This document shows, in pieces, positions 1 through 8,064 of a stretch of DNA of 64,000 bases. The notes under the pieces are model-generated. The model had not been told where the DNA came from and made no database searches. It saw nothing but the letters and a program-made list of their open reading frames with translations. Numbering within the stretch: the stretch's first letter is position 1; every line of letters starts with the position of its first letter. A program made the translations under genes and the position numbers. This DNA is from Bacteroidales bacterium. GTDB lineage: Bacteria > Bacteroidota > Bacteroidia > Bacteroidales > Tenuifilaceae. The stretch is taken from assembly GCA_013376985.1 (NCBI GenBank), contig JACABB010000001.1, positions 65,560 through 129,559 of the forward strand. Direction: 5' to 3'.

Positions 1-327
1 TGCCTTTGGTAAGGATGCTAATACTAATTGGTAGGATAAATCTATTAGCTCTTTAATGAGGTTTTCGGGTAAAGATCTATCCATATAAACGGTATTCCAG
101 TGAAGTTTGCTCATATGGTAACCAGGAATTATTGCTGAATATTGCTCCCTGAGTTCAATCGCCTTCTCAGGATCGCATTTAAGATTAACGCTTGGTTCGC
201 CATCAAGATTGGTTAGGGCAAACATTTTGCCTCCAACCTTAAAAACCAAAGTTACCTCATCGAAAGGAAATCCCTCTGTTACCCCTTTTTTTGAGATGCA
301 ATATTCCCTTAATTCCTCAATATTCAT
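1..327 (-). CDS. MmcQ/YjbR family protein, C-terminus cut by window edge
   Basis: Read on the minus strand from ATG at 327, the frame stays open to base 1, giving 109 codons with no stop. The translation begins MNIEELREYC and contains GFPFDEVTLVFKVGGKMFAL, then NLKCDP and GYHMSKLHWNTV. This order is typical of the MmcQ/YjbR family (about 115-120 residues, CyaY-like fold, sometimes called DNA-binding-like). Probably only the last several residues are missing. The family has no firmly established biochemical role, so none is assigned. It is divergent from the lipoprotein gene that starts at 703. Confidence 0.85.
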   Translation of the reverse strand, partial: MNIEELREYCISKKGVTEGFPFDEVTLVFKVGGKMFALTNLDGEPSVNLKCDPEKAIELREQYSAIIPGYHMSKLHWNTVYMDRSLPENLIKELIDLSYQLVLASLPKA

Positions 328-650
328 TTGATTTATATTGATGTTTTTAATGATACCTTTTTTGTTGGCAAATTAATAATTTTATTTAAGAGTTTTATTT
401 TATCAGGGACATTCACTAATAATCAATATTCCCGTCTGGGCTATCGTTTGAAGTTTTGCCTTTCTGGGAAAACTATATGTCAAAAACTAATAAACTACAA
501 ATTATATGTGTGTTGATATAATTCTTATTTCAATCAATAAGGACTTGAGTATTTCTTTTACTATCCTGATTTCTTTAGCCGAAATTTTAAGTAAAAGATA
601 GAACTAAGACTCCCTGTAATAAAAGAGAAATAAATAAATTCATCCTAATT
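328..650. other. AT-rich intergenic region between divergent genes
   Basis: No convincing gene is present. A 62-codon open frame on the plus strand (328-516) starts right against the divergent gene and has a low-complexity hydrophobic translation, so I treat it as chance. The region must hold the promoter of the minus-strand MmcQ-like gene and leads into the promoter-like element at 651-677. Confidence 0.5.
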
Positions 651-677
651 TTTGTTTAAAAAAATCTATTACCTTTA
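651..677 (+). promoter_or_regulatory. Candidate Bacteroidota-type promoter for the LamG lipoprotein gene
   Basis: TTTG at 651-654 is followed after 15 bases by TACCTTTA (670-677), close to the -33 TTTG / -7 TAnnTTTG pattern of this phylum, with a somewhat short spacer. It lies just upstream of ATG 703 and overlaps the alternative TTG start at 652. This argues that translation begins at 703. Confidence 0.35.
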
Positions 678-702
678 TCATAAGAAACATAATTCTAATA
701 GT

Positions 703-1734
703 ATGAAACATAATGCACTTGTCTTTGGTTTAATTTTTTTTATAGGTTTCAGCACATTCTATTCTTGCAAAAAAGAAGATTCTTTTGTAAATACTCCACC
801 AACTATTGAAAATCAACAATTTTCATTAAATGAAAATACTCCTAATGGAGTTATGGTTGATACAGTGAAGGCTACGGATATTGATAAAAACCAGAAACTT
901 AAGTATTCAATTATCTCAGGTAACTTTGATGCAGCATTCAGAATTGACTCTCTTACGGGTATGATTTATGTTAACAATTCTTTAGCATTAGACTATGAAA
1001 AAGTTACAATATTTGAGCTTGGCGTTAGGGTTAAGGATGATTATAAAAATCCTTTAACTGCAAGTGCTAAGATCACTATAACTATAAATAATATTATCGA
1101 AATCCCAATCCCTCAAAATGGATTAGTTGCATACTATCCATTCAATGGTAATGCAAACGATGAAAGTGGAAACTCACACAATGGAATAGTATATGGAGCC
1201 TCGTTAACTACTGATAGACATCATAAAGCCAATAGTGCCTATGAGTTTAATGGAGTTAATAATTTCATCAATACCTTTTCAACGTTTGACTATGAATATA
1301 GAACAATATCGTTATGGGTATTTGCATACAATATGCAAGGTCTAAGTCCAAATAATCATGCTATTATCGCTCAGGATGACCCTTCGCTTTCGTATGGGAT
1401 TTTAGCAGCATCTTATGATAATGGAGTCCTCAAGGTTAATGCGGGTGGAAGTAGTGCCTCAGATATTTTCCAAACTAATCAAATTGCTGAGAATCGATGG
1501 TATCATTTAGTTATTGTTCGTGATGGAGTCATTACAAAGTACTATATTAATGGTGATTTAAAATATTCTGGGACTTCTGGCACATTAACAAGTTCTTCAG
1601 GCTCAAATCAACTTTTAATAGGTGTTGGTAGATCAAAAACCTTACAATTCTTTTCAGGGAAAATTGACGATCTTGCAATTTATAATAGAGTACTAAGTCC
1701 AAGTGAAATTAACACCATGTATGCTGTGAAATAA
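703..1734 (+). CDS. Secreted lipoprotein with cadherin-like and LamG/ConA-like domains
   Basis: A 343-residue protein. The start at 703 gives a clean lipoprotein signal: MKH, a hydrophobic stretch, then the lipobox FYSC with Cys22. The alternative TTG at 652 only adds a charged leader. Residues about 35-130 look like a cadherin repeat (ENTPNG, ATDID, DYEK, VRVKDD). Residues about 135-343 form a LamG/concanavalin-like jellyroll (GLVAYYPFNGNANDESGN, AYEFNG, RWYHLVIVRDG, KIDDLAIYNRVLSPSEI). Such lipoproteins are exported and bind polysaccharide or protein partners; no catalytic site is visible. The Lys-Lys-Glu-Asp after the Cys may be compatible with surface export, but that is inference. The gene stands alone and is followed by a strong hairpin. 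Confidence 0.8.
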   Translation: MKHNALVFGLIFFIGFSTFYSCKKEDSFVNTPPTIENQQFSLNENTPNGVMVDTVKATDIDKNQKLKYSIISGNFDAAFRIDSLTGMIYVNNSLALDYEKVTIFELGVRVKDDYKNPLTASAKITITINNIIEIPIPQNGLVAYYPFNGNANDESGNSHNGIVYGASLTTDRHHKANSAYEFNGVNNFINTFSTFDYEYRTISLWVFAYNMQGLSPNNHAIIAQDDPSLSYGILAASYDNGVLKVNAGGSSASDIFQTNQIAENRWYHLVIVRDGVITKYYINGDLKYSGTSGTLTSSSGSNQLLIGVGRSKTLQFFSGKIDDLAIYNRVLSPSEINTMYAVK

Positions 1735-1750
1735 CCAGTTATTTCTAATT

Positions 1751-1791
1751 AAAAAAGAAGAACAATAGAAATTCTATTGTTCTTCTTTTTT
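1751..1791. terminator. Long perfect inverted repeat, bidirectional terminator
   Basis: A 20-base arm (1751-1770) is matched exactly by its complement at 1772-1791. The A-rich outer part becomes a T tract on either strand. It lies 16 bases after the stop of the lipoprotein gene. Confidence 0.8.
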
Positions 1792-1910
1792 AATTGAATA
1801 TCGTTTCATTTAAGAGAATTTAATATTCCCTTATTATGAGAACTATTTAGATTTTCCCAATAATCGATACTATTTAGTAATATTGCATAACTCATAATCC
1901 AATACAATTA

Positions 1911-3437
1911 ATGCAGAAACAATTTAAAAATCTTTTAAAGGGAATTCTGATTTATGGTTTTGGCAACGTTTCGGTAAAACTTGTTGGTTTAGTATTACTG
2001 CAATTATATACAAATCCGAAAATTCTCTCTGTTGATGAATTTGCCACTTGGGGAGTATTGGAATCTACTCAACTAGTCGTTGTTTCGCTATTCAGCCTTG
2101 CCCTTTATACAGCTTATATTAGATGGTACTGGGATAAGGACTATATCGACAAACGGAAGAGCATCCTATTCTCATGCTATGCCGTTCTTTTTGGAATTGG
2201 AATCGTTCTTTCATTTTCAGGATTTTTTTGTTCAAAAACACTTTCTATAATCCTTTTCAATAAAGATACTTTTGCGCTACCAATCGCATTAATGATTATT
2301 GGATCTGCGATTCAGTTCTTAATTGATTTAACTCTTTCGCAAATGAGAGTTGAAGAAAAACCAACCTTCTATATCACAACCAACATTATCAGACTTACCG
2401 TTTCGCTTGTTGCGACAATATACCTACTTAAATATGTACATCATGGATTATTGGGTATTTATGAGGCTCTTCTTCTTGGAAATATTGCCTTTGTAGTAGT
2501 TACAATCCCATACATACTAAAACATATTGAAGTCAAATTCAATTTTCCTGTTATCAAGGAAATGATAGTTTTCAGCCTGCCTTTAGCATTAGCATCAATT
2601 TCGGGTGTTTTACTCAATGTATTTGATAGATATGTTCTGAATTTTTCTTCCACACCACTTAACGTTGGTGTTTATAACATAGGAGTTAAAGTCACGAACA
2701 TAACGAAACTACTCATTGTCAACTCCATTCAGATTGCATTAACACCCACCTATTTTAAGCTAATGAATCACCCCGATCATAAGGCTATATACTCAAGGAT
2801 AATGACCTGGTTTATTCTTATTGTAGTCTATACGTCATTGTTTCTTTCTCTTTTTGGTTTAGAGATAACTAAACTTTTTTCGAAAGGGACTATGTACTGG
2901 GATGCATACAAACTAATTCCCATACTCAGCCTAGGGATTATATTTGCTTTGTTAAAGGACACTTCGGTTATTGGGCTTCAAATTACTAAACGCACAAAAA
3001 TTATTGGGATCGTATTAGCAGGAATTGCGGCTTTTAATCTGGGGTTAAACATATTGCTTATCCCTTATTTTGGAACATACGGCGCTGCAATCTCATCATT
3101 AATATCTCAAATTGCATACTTTATTATTATCCAATATTACGCTCAAAAATACTACCATATCCCTTATAGGCTTGATAGGGTATTTACAATAATTATTATT
3201 GGCGCAATACTATATTTTGCCGGTAGTTTATTTAATAGCTACTCTTTGGGGGTAAGGGTGCTGACAAAATCTTCCTCACTCCTTCTGTTCCCATTTTTTC
3301 TATTCGCTTTTAGAGTGTTTGATAAATCTGAAGTTGATGCATTAAAATCATTCATAACCAGCATTAGGAATATATTTATTAATACAGCACCCAAGGAAAT
3401 TGACGAACAAGTTTCAGAGGTAGAAGAACCACAATAA
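1911..3437 (+). CDS. Polysaccharide flippase (Wzx/MATE-like, oligosaccharide exporter family)
   Basis: A 508-residue polytopic membrane protein with about 12-14 hydrophobic segments spread over the full length. The N-terminus is typical of Wzx-type flippases (KNLLKGILIYGFGNVSVKLVGLVLLQLYTNP). Mid-protein there is the usual pair of helices around DRYVLNF. The C-terminal tail (about residues 470-508) is acidic and cytoplasmic. The expected role is to flip undecaprenyl-linked oligosaccharide from the inner to the outer leaflet of the inner membrane. It is the first gene of a four-gene plus-strand cluster with 16-base, 1-base and overlapping junctions to the next genes, so it is probably an operon leader. 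Substrate specificity cannot be read from sequence. Confidence 0.85.
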   Translation: MQKQFKNLLKGILIYGFGNVSVKLVGLVLLQLYTNPKILSVDEFATWGVLESTQLVVVSLFSLALYTAYIRWYWDKDYIDKRKSILFSCYAVLFGIGIVLSFSGFFCSKTLSIILFNKDTFALPIALMIIGSAIQFLIDLTLSQMRVEEKPTFYITTNIIRLTVSLVATIYLLKYVHHGLLGIYEALLLGNIAFVVVTIPYILKHIEVKFNFPVIKEMIVFSLPLALASISGVLLNVFDRYVLNFSSTPLNVGVYNIGVKVTNITKLLIVNSIQIALTPTYFKLMNHPDHKAIYSRIMTWFILIVVYTSLFLSLFGLEITKLFSKGTMYWDAYKLIPILSLGIIFALLKDTSVIGLQITKRTKIIGIVLAGIAAFNLGLNILLIPYFGTYGAAISSLISQIAYFIIIQYYAQKYYHIPYRLDRVFTIIIIGAILYFAGSLFNSYSLGVRVLTKSSSLLLFPFFLFAFRVFDKSEVDALKSFITSIRNIFINTAPKEIDEQVSEVEEPQ

Positions 3438-3453
3438 ATAAAAGTATTTTGAT

Positions 3454-4647
3454 ATGAAGATTGGAATTATTCTTGATAATGAGTTTACAATAGATATTAG
3501 GGTTTCGAATGAGGTGTGTTTCTTAAAATCGATTGGTTATGAGATTCATATTTTATGTCCAAACTATAATACCTATAAAGAGCATGAGATAATCAACGGT
3601 GTAACCATTCATAGGTTTAAATTTAGCAAGTCAACAAAGAACAAACTTTTTGGGTTAATGAACACTCTTCCTTTCTATGAAAAACTATGGATAAAGAAAG
3701 TACGTGAATTTGTAAAAGAGGTAAACCCACAATATCTTCATGCTCACGATCTATACATGTCAAAAATTGCCTACATGGGCGGAAATGGGCAACTCCCTGT
3801 TATTCTCGACCTTCACGAAAACTTCCCAGCAGCTATACTATCCTACAAATGGTCATCTAAATTTCCATACAATTTATTGAGTAGACCCAAAGCATGGCAA
3901 AGAAAAGAGCAAAAATACTTATCATACGCAAGTAAAATAATTGTTCTAAGTAATTCATTTAAATTAGCTCTAACAAATCGATATCCTACAATAAATCCTA
4001 GCAATTTATTCGTATATCCCAATGTGCCAGATGTTAAGCAAATGCTATCATTCCCAATAAAACTGGATATATTTCCTAAAAAGGATCGATTTGTACTTTT
4101 TTACTTTGGGGGTATTAGCGAACGGCGAGGAATTTTTACATGTTTTGAGGCCATAAAGATTCTCGCCAACGAAATTCCATCAATACACCTTCTCTTGATC
4201 GGGCCAATTGATGGCCATGAACAAGTAACCTTTGATCGGTACATGAACAATCCTATAATAAAAGAGAGGGTAACACACTACAAATGGAAGGATATCAGCG
4301 ATTTTTCTTCATATACAATTGCTAGTGATATCTGTTTATCTCCAATTTTTAAAAACGAGCAACATGAATCGGGTGTGGCCAATAAGGTTTTCCAGTATAT
4401 GCTATTCGGGAAACCCCTTATTGTATCGAACTGTGCACCACAAATTGATATTGTTGAGGGACGTAGATGCGGAGTTGTTTTTAGGAGCAACGAAAGTGAT
4501 GATTTAGCAGCAAAAATTAAATATCTGTATAGTAACCCTCAAGTATGTGCTGAAATGGGAGAAAGAGGGAGAGAGACCGTTCTTGAAAAATATAATCTGG
4601 AGGTTTGTGGAAAACAACTTGAATTGCTTTATAAATCATTAATATAG
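3454..4647 (+). CDS. Glycosyltransferase family 4 (GT-B fold)
   Basis: A 397-residue cytoplasmic or membrane-associated GT4-type enzyme. The N-terminal half has an acceptor-domain start (MKIGIILDNEFTIDIRV) and HAHDLYMSKIA and LDLHENFP. The C-terminal half begins with FYFGGISERRG and contains the donor-sugar region ESGVANKVFQYMLFGKPLI, which resembles the GT4 E-x7-E signature. It starts 16 bases after the flippase and ends one base before the next gene. It probably adds one sugar to the lipid-linked oligosaccharide; donor and linkage are unknown. Confidence 0.85.
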   Translation: MKIGIILDNEFTIDIRVSNEVCFLKSIGYEIHILCPNYNTYKEHEIINGVTIHRFKFSKSTKNKLFGLMNTLPFYEKLWIKKVREFVKEVNPQYLHAHDLYMSKIAYMGGNGQLPVILDLHENFPAAILSYKWSSKFPYNLLSRPKAWQRKEQKYLSYASKIIVLSNSFKLALTNRYPTINPSNLFVYPNVPDVKQMLSFPIKLDIFPKKDRFVLFYFGGISERRGIFTCFEAIKILANEIPSIHLLLIGPIDGHEQVTFDRYMNNPIIKERVTHYKWKDISDFSSYTIASDICLSPIFKNEQHESGVANKVFQYMLFGKPLIVSNCAPQIDIVEGRRCGVVFRSNESDDLAAKIKYLYSNPQVCAEMGERGRETVLEKYNLEVCGKQLELLYKSLI

Positions 4648-4648
4648 A

Positions 4649-5716
4649 ATGAGTGGTATGTTTATCCATATAATGACATCGGAAAATTATTATCATATAA
4701 GTTTTATAAAATTCATTGAGAGAAACTTCTCTACAAAACAGCATCATTTTGTTTTTCGTTCAAAGAATACCAAAAGAAGTAATTACAAAGAGACAACATC
4801 AATTAAAGAAAAGCCAAATTTCATCTCGCTGATTCTTTTCATTCCTCAACTATTTAGAGCTAAAAGGATATATATCCATTACCTACCTTACGGAATTTCA
4901 CTTCCATTTTGGGTAATCTTTTCCTTGCTATCAAAAAAATTGGTTTGGATTTTTTGGGGTGGTGATATTTACATTTACAATGAAAAGAATAATAACCTAA
5001 AGACGAGGTTTTATGAACTTTGTAGGAAAATAATAATTCGCCGCTTAGGGAATATTGCAGGTTTTTTGACGGAGGATTTTAACCTTATAAAAAAAATTTA
5101 CAAAACGGATGCGGCATATACTAAAACCATATATCCTCTCCCCATTAATTTTACGGAACTCTCACAGGGAGAAAATGTTTCAAAAGGGAAAACAATTAAA
5201 ATACTTGCTGGAAATTCCGCAGATCCATCCAATAATCATTTTGAACTTCTGCACATACTTGAGCGTTTTAAGGATGAAGATATTCAGGTTATTTGTCCCC
5301 TTTCATACGGACGTGATGCAGCATACTCTCTACGGGTTAACGATGAGGGATTTAGGGTATTGGGCGAAAAATTTAAGCCGTTGCTCCACCTTTTGCCTCC
5401 TACCGAATACAGCAAAATACTTCAGGAGGTTGATATTGCTATAATGAATCATCAGCGTCAACAAGGTCTTGGTAACCTTATTTCAATTCTTTGGCTAGGA
5501 AAAAAAGTATTTGTTCGGAGCGATACTACCACCTTTTCCTATTTTAAGTCAGAAGGTATAGCTGTTTGGGATACTCTGGACATTAAAAACCAATCCTTTG
5601 AAAGTTTTATATTAATGAATCCTAATGATGCTATTAAAAATAAAACCTTAGTTTTGAATGTTTTTTCGGAACATCATTATATTGAACTATGGAGTAATGT
5701 ATTTAGCGTAAAATGA
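4649..5716 (+). CDS. WecF-like 4-acetamido-4,6-dideoxygalactose (Fuc4NAc) transferase, GT56 family
   Basis: A 355-residue protein that matches the conserved blocks of E. coli WecF as I recall them: WGGDIY at residues 103-108 (WGADLY in WecF), ILAGNSADPSNNH at about 185-197 (ILVGNSGDRSNEH), and RQQGLGNL at 270-277 (RQQGIGTL). WecF moves Fuc4NAc from its TDP carrier to lipid II of enterobacterial common antigen. A relative beside a DegT aminotransferase and a hexapeptide acetyltransferase suggests transfer of the same or a similar 4-amino sugar. Start: ATG 4649 directly follows the previous stop; a second Met three codons in is also possible. The stop overlaps the next start (ATGA). Confidence 0.8.
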   Translation: MSGMFIHIMTSENYYHISFIKFIERNFSTKQHHFVFRSKNTKRSNYKETTSIKEKPNFISLILFIPQLFRAKRIYIHYLPYGISLPFWVIFSLLSKKLVWIFWGGDIYIYNEKNNNLKTRFYELCRKIIIRRLGNIAGFLTEDFNLIKKIYKTDAAYTKTIYPLPINFTELSQGENVSKGKTIKILAGNSADPSNNHFELLHILERFKDEDIQVICPLSYGRDAAYSLRVNDEGFRVLGEKFKPLLHLLPPTEYSKILQEVDIAIMNHQRQQGLGNLISILWLGKKVFVRSDTTTFSYFKSEGIAVWDTLDIKNQSFESFILMNPNDAIKNKTLVLNVFSEHHYIELWSNVFSVK

Positions 5717-6789
5717 TAAACGTAACAAAAACATATTTACCTGCTTTAGAGAAGTATCAAGATTATGTTCGGAGAATCTTTGAGTCGGGGTGGTTAACCA
5801 ATAATGGCGCGTTAACCCAAACTCTTGAGGCTAGATTGTCAGAATATCTTCAAGTTCCTTATGTTGTTTTAGTTTCAAACGGAACTCTGGCTCTTCAAAT
5901 TGCTTATCGATTATTAAAAGTAAAAGATCAGGCAATAACAACACCCTTTTCGTTTGTTGCAACATCCAGCTCTTTGGTGTGGGAGAACATTAATCCCGTT
6001 TTTGCAGATATTGATCCCAATAGCTTTAATATTTCCCCTGAAAATGTACGAAAAGCGATTACCCCATCAACATCTGCTATTGTTGCTGTTCATGTATTTG
6101 GTAATCCATGCGATCACGATTCTTTAGTAAAAATTTCTAAGGATAATTCAATTCCTATTATTTACGATGCTGCACATGCTTTTGGTGTTCAATACAATGG
6201 TGCTTCAATTGCAGGTCTAGGAGATATCTCTACGTTTAGTTTTCATGCAACCAAAATATTCCATACTATCGAGGGGGGTGCAATAATCGTAAAGGATAAA
6301 AAAACATACGATAAGGCAAAACTTCTTATCAATTTTGGAATTCCAGGATATGATCAAATTACCGAGTTGGGAATAAACTGTAAGATGAATGAATTTCAAG
6401 CAGCGATGGGTTTATGTATTCTCGATGATATTGAAGATATTATTGCCGGAAGAAAATCTATTTACAACCGATACGTTGATTCTTTCTTGGGAACAGAATC
6501 ATTAAAACTACAGCAATACAGTTTAAAAGCAACCAATAATTATGCTTATTTCCCGATAGTATTTTCGAGTGAAAAGATTCTGCTTAAAGTTAAAGAAGAA
6601 TTAAACAAACTTGAGATATTTCCAAGAAGATACTTTTTTCCATCCCTCGAAAAATTAAATTATGTAGCATCTCAAGTTACACCAATTGCCAACTCAATCT
6701 CACAACGCATTTTGTGCTTACCCTTATTTGCAGATTTAAACTGGGAAGAACAAAAGAAGATTATTGAAGTTGTTAAAAAATCAGCATAA
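5713..6789 (+). CDS. DegT/DnrJ/EryC1/StrS-family sugar aminotransferase
   Basis: A 358-residue PLP enzyme. Visible family features: SNGTLALQIAY near residue 55 (phosphate-binding turn), YDAAHAFG (Asp152 contacts the pyridine nitrogen), and FSFHATKIFHTIEGGAI with Lys181 as the Schiff-base lysine. Members convert keto-sugar nucleotides to amino sugars, for example TDP-4-keto-6-deoxyglucose to the 4-amino sugar (WecE). The start overlaps the stop of the WecF-like gene by four bases (translational coupling), so this enzyme probably supplies the amino sugar used by that transferase. The 4-position and TDP carrier are inferred from context, not sequence. Confidence 0.85.
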   Translation: MINVTKTYLPALEKYQDYVRRIFESGWLTNNGALTQTLEARLSEYLQVPYVVLVSNGTLALQIAYRLLKVKDQAITTPFSFVATSSSLVWENINPVFADIDPNSFNISPENVRKAITPSTSAIVAVHVFGNPCDHDSLVKISKDNSIPIIYDAAHAFGVQYNGASIAGLGDISTFSFHATKIFHTIEGGAIIVKDKKTYDKAKLLINFGIPGYDQITELGINCKMNEFQAAMGLCILDDIEDIIAGRKSIYNRYVDSFLGTESLKLQQYSLKATNNYAYFPIVFSSEKILLKVKEELNKLEIFPRRYFFPSLEKLNYVASQVTPIANSISQRILCLPLFADLNWEEQKKIIEVVKKSA

Positions 6790-6790
6790 A

Positions 6791-7438
6791 TTATTTTTTC
6801 TCCAACTTTTTAGCAGGGTTACCAATGTAAGTACCTTCTTCTATAATATCTTTTACAACAACAGCACCCATTCCTATAGTAACATTTTTAAATATTTTTA
6901 TTCTTTCACGAATTGTTGCGTTTGCCCCAAAATAAACACATTCGTCAATAACACATCGTCCACTAATATTTGCTCCTGGAGAGGCAGTAAAAAAATCGCC
7001 GATAACACAGTCATGTCCTATTGTAGCGTTGTAATTAATAACTGCATGTTTCCCTATTTTTGTATCACATGAAATAACTGCTCCCGGAGCAATAATAACT
7101 CCTTCCGCTAATTCGGCATACTTTGATACAATGCTTTTAGGATGGATGAGCGATAGAAATTTTGTATCCATCGGAAGGCTATTAATAATTTTTTTTCTCT
7201 CCGATGACTCTCCAATAGCAACAAGAATCTCATAGTTGGCAAATGAAAATTGAGAAAGCGGAACTACGGGTATACCAAAATTTGTTTTCTCAGTAAAATA
7301 TTTATCGTCAACAATAAAAACAGCAATTTCTTCGATTTTATATTTTGATCCCGACAAACAGTCCATGATGTAGCACATAGCTTCTTTACCGAGACCGCCC
7401 GCACCAAAAACACCAATTTTGTTTTCAAATTTTAACAT
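6791..7438 (-). CDS. NeuD/PglD-type sugar O/N-acetyltransferase (left-handed beta-helix)
   Basis: A 215-residue protein with an N-terminal Rossmann-like nucleotide-binding part (IGVFGAGGLGKEA at about 8-20) followed by hexapeptide repeats (VIIAPGAVIS, AVINYNATIGHDCVIGDF, GANATIRERI, MGAVVVKDI). PglD relatives N-acetylate the 4-amino group of UDP- or TDP-amino sugars; NeuD relatives O-acetylate sialic acid. It is convergent with the aminotransferase, with a one-base gap, which is unusual for pathway partners but still tight linkage. With the aminotransferase and WecF-like transferase it could complete Fuc4NAc synthesis in place of the GNAT enzyme WecD. That role is inference. Confidence 0.8.
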   Translation of the reverse strand: MLKFENKIGVFGAGGLGKEAMCYIMDCLSGSKYKIEEIAVFIVDDKYFTEKTNFGIPVVPLSQFSFANYEILVAIGESSERKKIINSLPMDTKFLSLIHPKSIVSKYAELAEGVIIAPGAVISCDTKIGKHAVINYNATIGHDCVIGDFFTASPGANISGRCVIDECVYFGANATIRERIKIFKNVTIGMGAVVVKDIIEEGTYIGNPAKKLEKK

Positions 7439-7460
7439 GCCAAAGGATAATTAACGTTAT

Positions 7461-7490
7461 AAAAAAACCCCGGCACTCCGGGGCTTTTTT
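7461..7490. terminator. Rho-independent terminator after gcvH
   Basis: CCCCGG (7468-7473), loop CACT, CCGGGG (7478-7483), flanked by an A run and a T run, so it can act on both strands. It lies just after the minus-strand gcvH stop and before the NeuD-like start, separating the two units. Confidence 0.85.
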
Positions 7491-7498
7491 TAGAAAGT

Positions 7499-7879
7499 TT
7501 ATTCGTTTATAAGCTCTTTGTATTGCTCTGGTGTTAAAAGTTCATTAAGTTGAGCGGCATCAGTCATTTTAATCTTTACCATCCAACCATCACCATAAGG
7601 ATCTTTATTTACCACGTCGGGGGAGTCTAGGAGTTTTGGGTTAACCTCAAGAATTTCGCCAGCAACAGGCATAAACATATCAGATACCGTTTTCACAGCT
7701 TCAATTGTACCAAAAACTTCTTCCTTTGCAAGGGTTTCGCCTTGAGTTTCAATCTCAATAAAAACAACATCACCTAGCTGACCTTGGGCAAAGTCCGTTA
7801 CACCAATAATAGCATTACTTCCTTCCGCTTTTATCCACTCGTGATCCTTTGTGTACTTTAAATTTGCAGGAACATTCAT
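7499..7879 (-). CDS. gcvH: Glycine cleavage system H protein
   Basis: A 126-residue lipoyl carrier of the glycine cleavage complex; it shuttles the aminomethyl group between P, T and L proteins. The lipoylation site is Lys63 in GTIEAVKTVSD, and the family start is visible as LKYTKDHEWI. The ATG at 7879 is chosen over an upstream one at 7927. The family N-terminus starts near here, and a TATTTTTG element (minus strand, 7932-7925) would place transcription start downstream of 7927. No glycine riboswitch is visible upstream. P and T protein genes are not in the window. The neighbours sprA and ruvA are a common setting for gcvH in this phylum, to my recollection. Confidence 0.95.
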   Translation of the reverse strand: MNVPANLKYTKDHEWIKAEGSNAIIGVTDFAQGQLGDVVFIEIETQGETLAKEEVFGTIEAVKTVSDMFMPVAGEILEVNPKLLDSPDVVNKDPYGDGWMVKIKMTDAAQLNELLTPEQYKELINE

Positions 7880-8064
7880 GATTATATTTTTTTGATTGTT
7901 AACGTTTTGTTTAATTTGTTGTTCCAAAAATACTTTTTTTTGTAGATATAAAATACTGTTATGATTATTATTTTAATGTTTTATTTAGTTTTCAAATTTT
8001 TTATACTTAAAAATAGTAATTTGATTAAGATTTCTGTAGGAATAGGATTGGTGAAAGACTGAAA

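Noticed and set aside
328-516. 62-codon plus-strand frame
   Set aside because: No family resemblance; it begins at the first base after a divergent gene's start and lies in a promoter region.
7880-8064. Glycine riboswitch upstream of gcvH
   Set aside because: The leader is short and AT-rich with no paired aptamer-like helices.
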